Shown one piece after another: positions 63,406-64,000 of a DNA stretch of 64,000 nt. Every line of letters starts with the position of its first letter. Within the stretch, counting starts at the first letter, position 1. Position numbers and translations under genes: made by a program. Origin of the DNA: Mannheimia haemolytica (GTDB lineage Bacteria > Pseudomonadota > Gammaproteobacteria > Enterobacterales > Pasteurellaceae); the NCBI GenBank assembly GCA_900638155.1, contig LR134495.1, positions 2,232,001 through 2,296,000 on the forward strand, read 5' to 3'. Under the pieces are notes generated by a model. It searched no databases. It saw only the letters and a program-made list of their open reading frames with translations, and was not told where the DNA came from.

Positions 63406-64000
63406 ATGAATAGCACTAAATTTTACTCCCTTTATTCAGGTATCTTTTTTCTGTTTTTCGGCTACGGTTTATTTCTCAATTCAGCAGGAATTAAGCTTGC
63501 CGAAATGGGGGTAACGGATATCATCATCGGTTTACTTAACGCTGCTTTCTTTATTGGGGCGGCATTAAGCACCATTTTTGCCCACCGTATTGTGTCAAGT
63601 GTCGGGCATATCCGCTCATTTAGTGTATTCTGTGCCGTTTTTGCTATTGCCGCCCTCAGTCATATGATGGTGGATACTTTGTGGATTTGGGGCGTATTAC
63701 GCATTATTTTGGGCTTCTGTCATTATAGTTTACTGCTTTTGGTCGAAAGTTGGTTAAGCGAAAAAACCAATGTCGATACCAGAGGCAAAGTGCTTGCGAC
63801 CTATAATATCATCTTTTATCTTGCCTTTATTTTAGGCGTGAGTTTATTAAGTTTAGAACTCAGTAGCCGAAACATTTTTACCTTATCCACCATTTTAGTG
63901 GTGATGTCGATGATCCCAATCGCTTTAACTAAAATGGTTCAACCTGATATTCCGAGCCGTGAACGCATTAGCATTCCTAAACTATTTGCAATTTCGCCGT
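63406..64000 (+). CDS. YcaD-like MFS transporter, N-terminal part
   Basis: The first 198 codons of a major facilitator, cut by the right edge of the window. About six helices are visible. GLLNAAFFIGAALSTIFAHR has the loop 2-3 type motif, and RIILGFCHYSLLLLVESWLS followed by RGKVLATYNIIFYLAFILG resembles YcaD and related transporters (VVESAL and RGRLLAAYM in E. coli). The substrate is unknown. The ATG at 63406 has GAAGGAG at good distance. Confidence 0.82.
   Translation, partial: MNSTKFYSLYSGIFFLFFGYGLFLNSAGIKLAEMGVTDIIIGLLNAAFFIGAALSTIFAHRIVSSVGHIRSFSVFCAVFAIAALSHMMVDTLWIWGVLRIILGFCHYSLLLLVESWLSEKTNVDTRGKVLATYNIIFYLAFILGVSLLSLELSSRNIFTLSTILVVMSMIPIALTKMVQPDIPSRERISIPKLFAISP

Noticed and set aside
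1..64000. tRNA, rRNA, CRISPR arrays, insertion sequences or prophage
   Set aside because: Intergenic regions were read on both strands; no cloverleaf, spaced repeats, transposase or phage gene was seen.

Overview
The window is a stretch of ordinary chromosome from a Pasteurellaceae bacterium. The best clue is the short DNA uptake word ACAAGCGGT(C), which recurs more than twenty times, often as inverted pairs beside genes. That is the 'Apl-type' uptake sequence of the Actinobacillus pleuropneumoniae / Mannheimia / H. ducreyi branch, not the Haemophilus type AAGTGCGGT. Gene content fits Actinobacillus sensu stricto: no rpoN beside ptsN-rapZ, a TehB with a fused N-terminal domain, a YciU/HI1450 homologue and Fur-linked heme genes. 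Species cannot be fixed from this window. Coding density is high, no tRNA, rRNA, CRISPR array, insertion sequence or prophage was seen, and no gene-free stretch exceeds 300 bases.

Layout. 1-12.7 kb is a maltose/maltodextrin block: malE (3' end), malF, malG and malS on +, the activator malT on -, then malP and malQ on +. 12.7-16.9 kb holds a YidE-type transporter divergent from a NhaC/YuiF-type antiporter, with a CRP-like site between them, and exonuclease III. 17-21.6 kb is lptCAB-ptsN-rapZ plus a ubiquinone-type hydroxylase, with a 68-bp imperfect palindrome before the last gene. 21.7-23 kb carries two tandem paralogous lipoprotein genes, the second with an in-frame CCAGCT hexanucleotide tract. 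23-26.8 kb is ftsXEY (-) and rsmD (+). 26.9-31.8 kb holds yciU, a flavin reductase, tehB, purM, a DUF1294 gene and aspA. 31.9-33.9 kb is rep.

34-40.5 kb has two ABC importer operons that both lack a binding-protein gene: potABC, and oppBC with one fused double-ATPase. 40.7-50.2 kb is mainly heme/iron uptake: an MliC-like periplasmic protein, a TonB receptor divergent from hmuTUV across a palindromic Fur box, purN, and a second Fur-box unit of a ChaN-like lipoprotein plus a TonB receptor. 50.2-54.2 kb holds glyA, a two-gene operon of tiny membrane proteins (30 and 73 aa) behind a CRP-S-like site, and mesX-mesD, a folate-independent methionine synthase pair. 54.3-64 kb holds nadK, yfiF, suhB, dxs, a short CstA-type transporter, yjjV, a BPL_N-like protein next to bioY, and the start of a YcaD-like MFS transporter.

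How the parts fit: maltodextrin enters through MalEFG, is trimmed by periplasmic MalS and is converted inside by MalQ/MalP under MalT. LptCAB drives lipooligosaccharide export. PurM, PurN and GlyA feed purine and one-carbon metabolism, with PurR-like boxes before purM and glyA. The least explained item is the micro-operon at 51.7-52.0 kb with its competence-type regulatory site.
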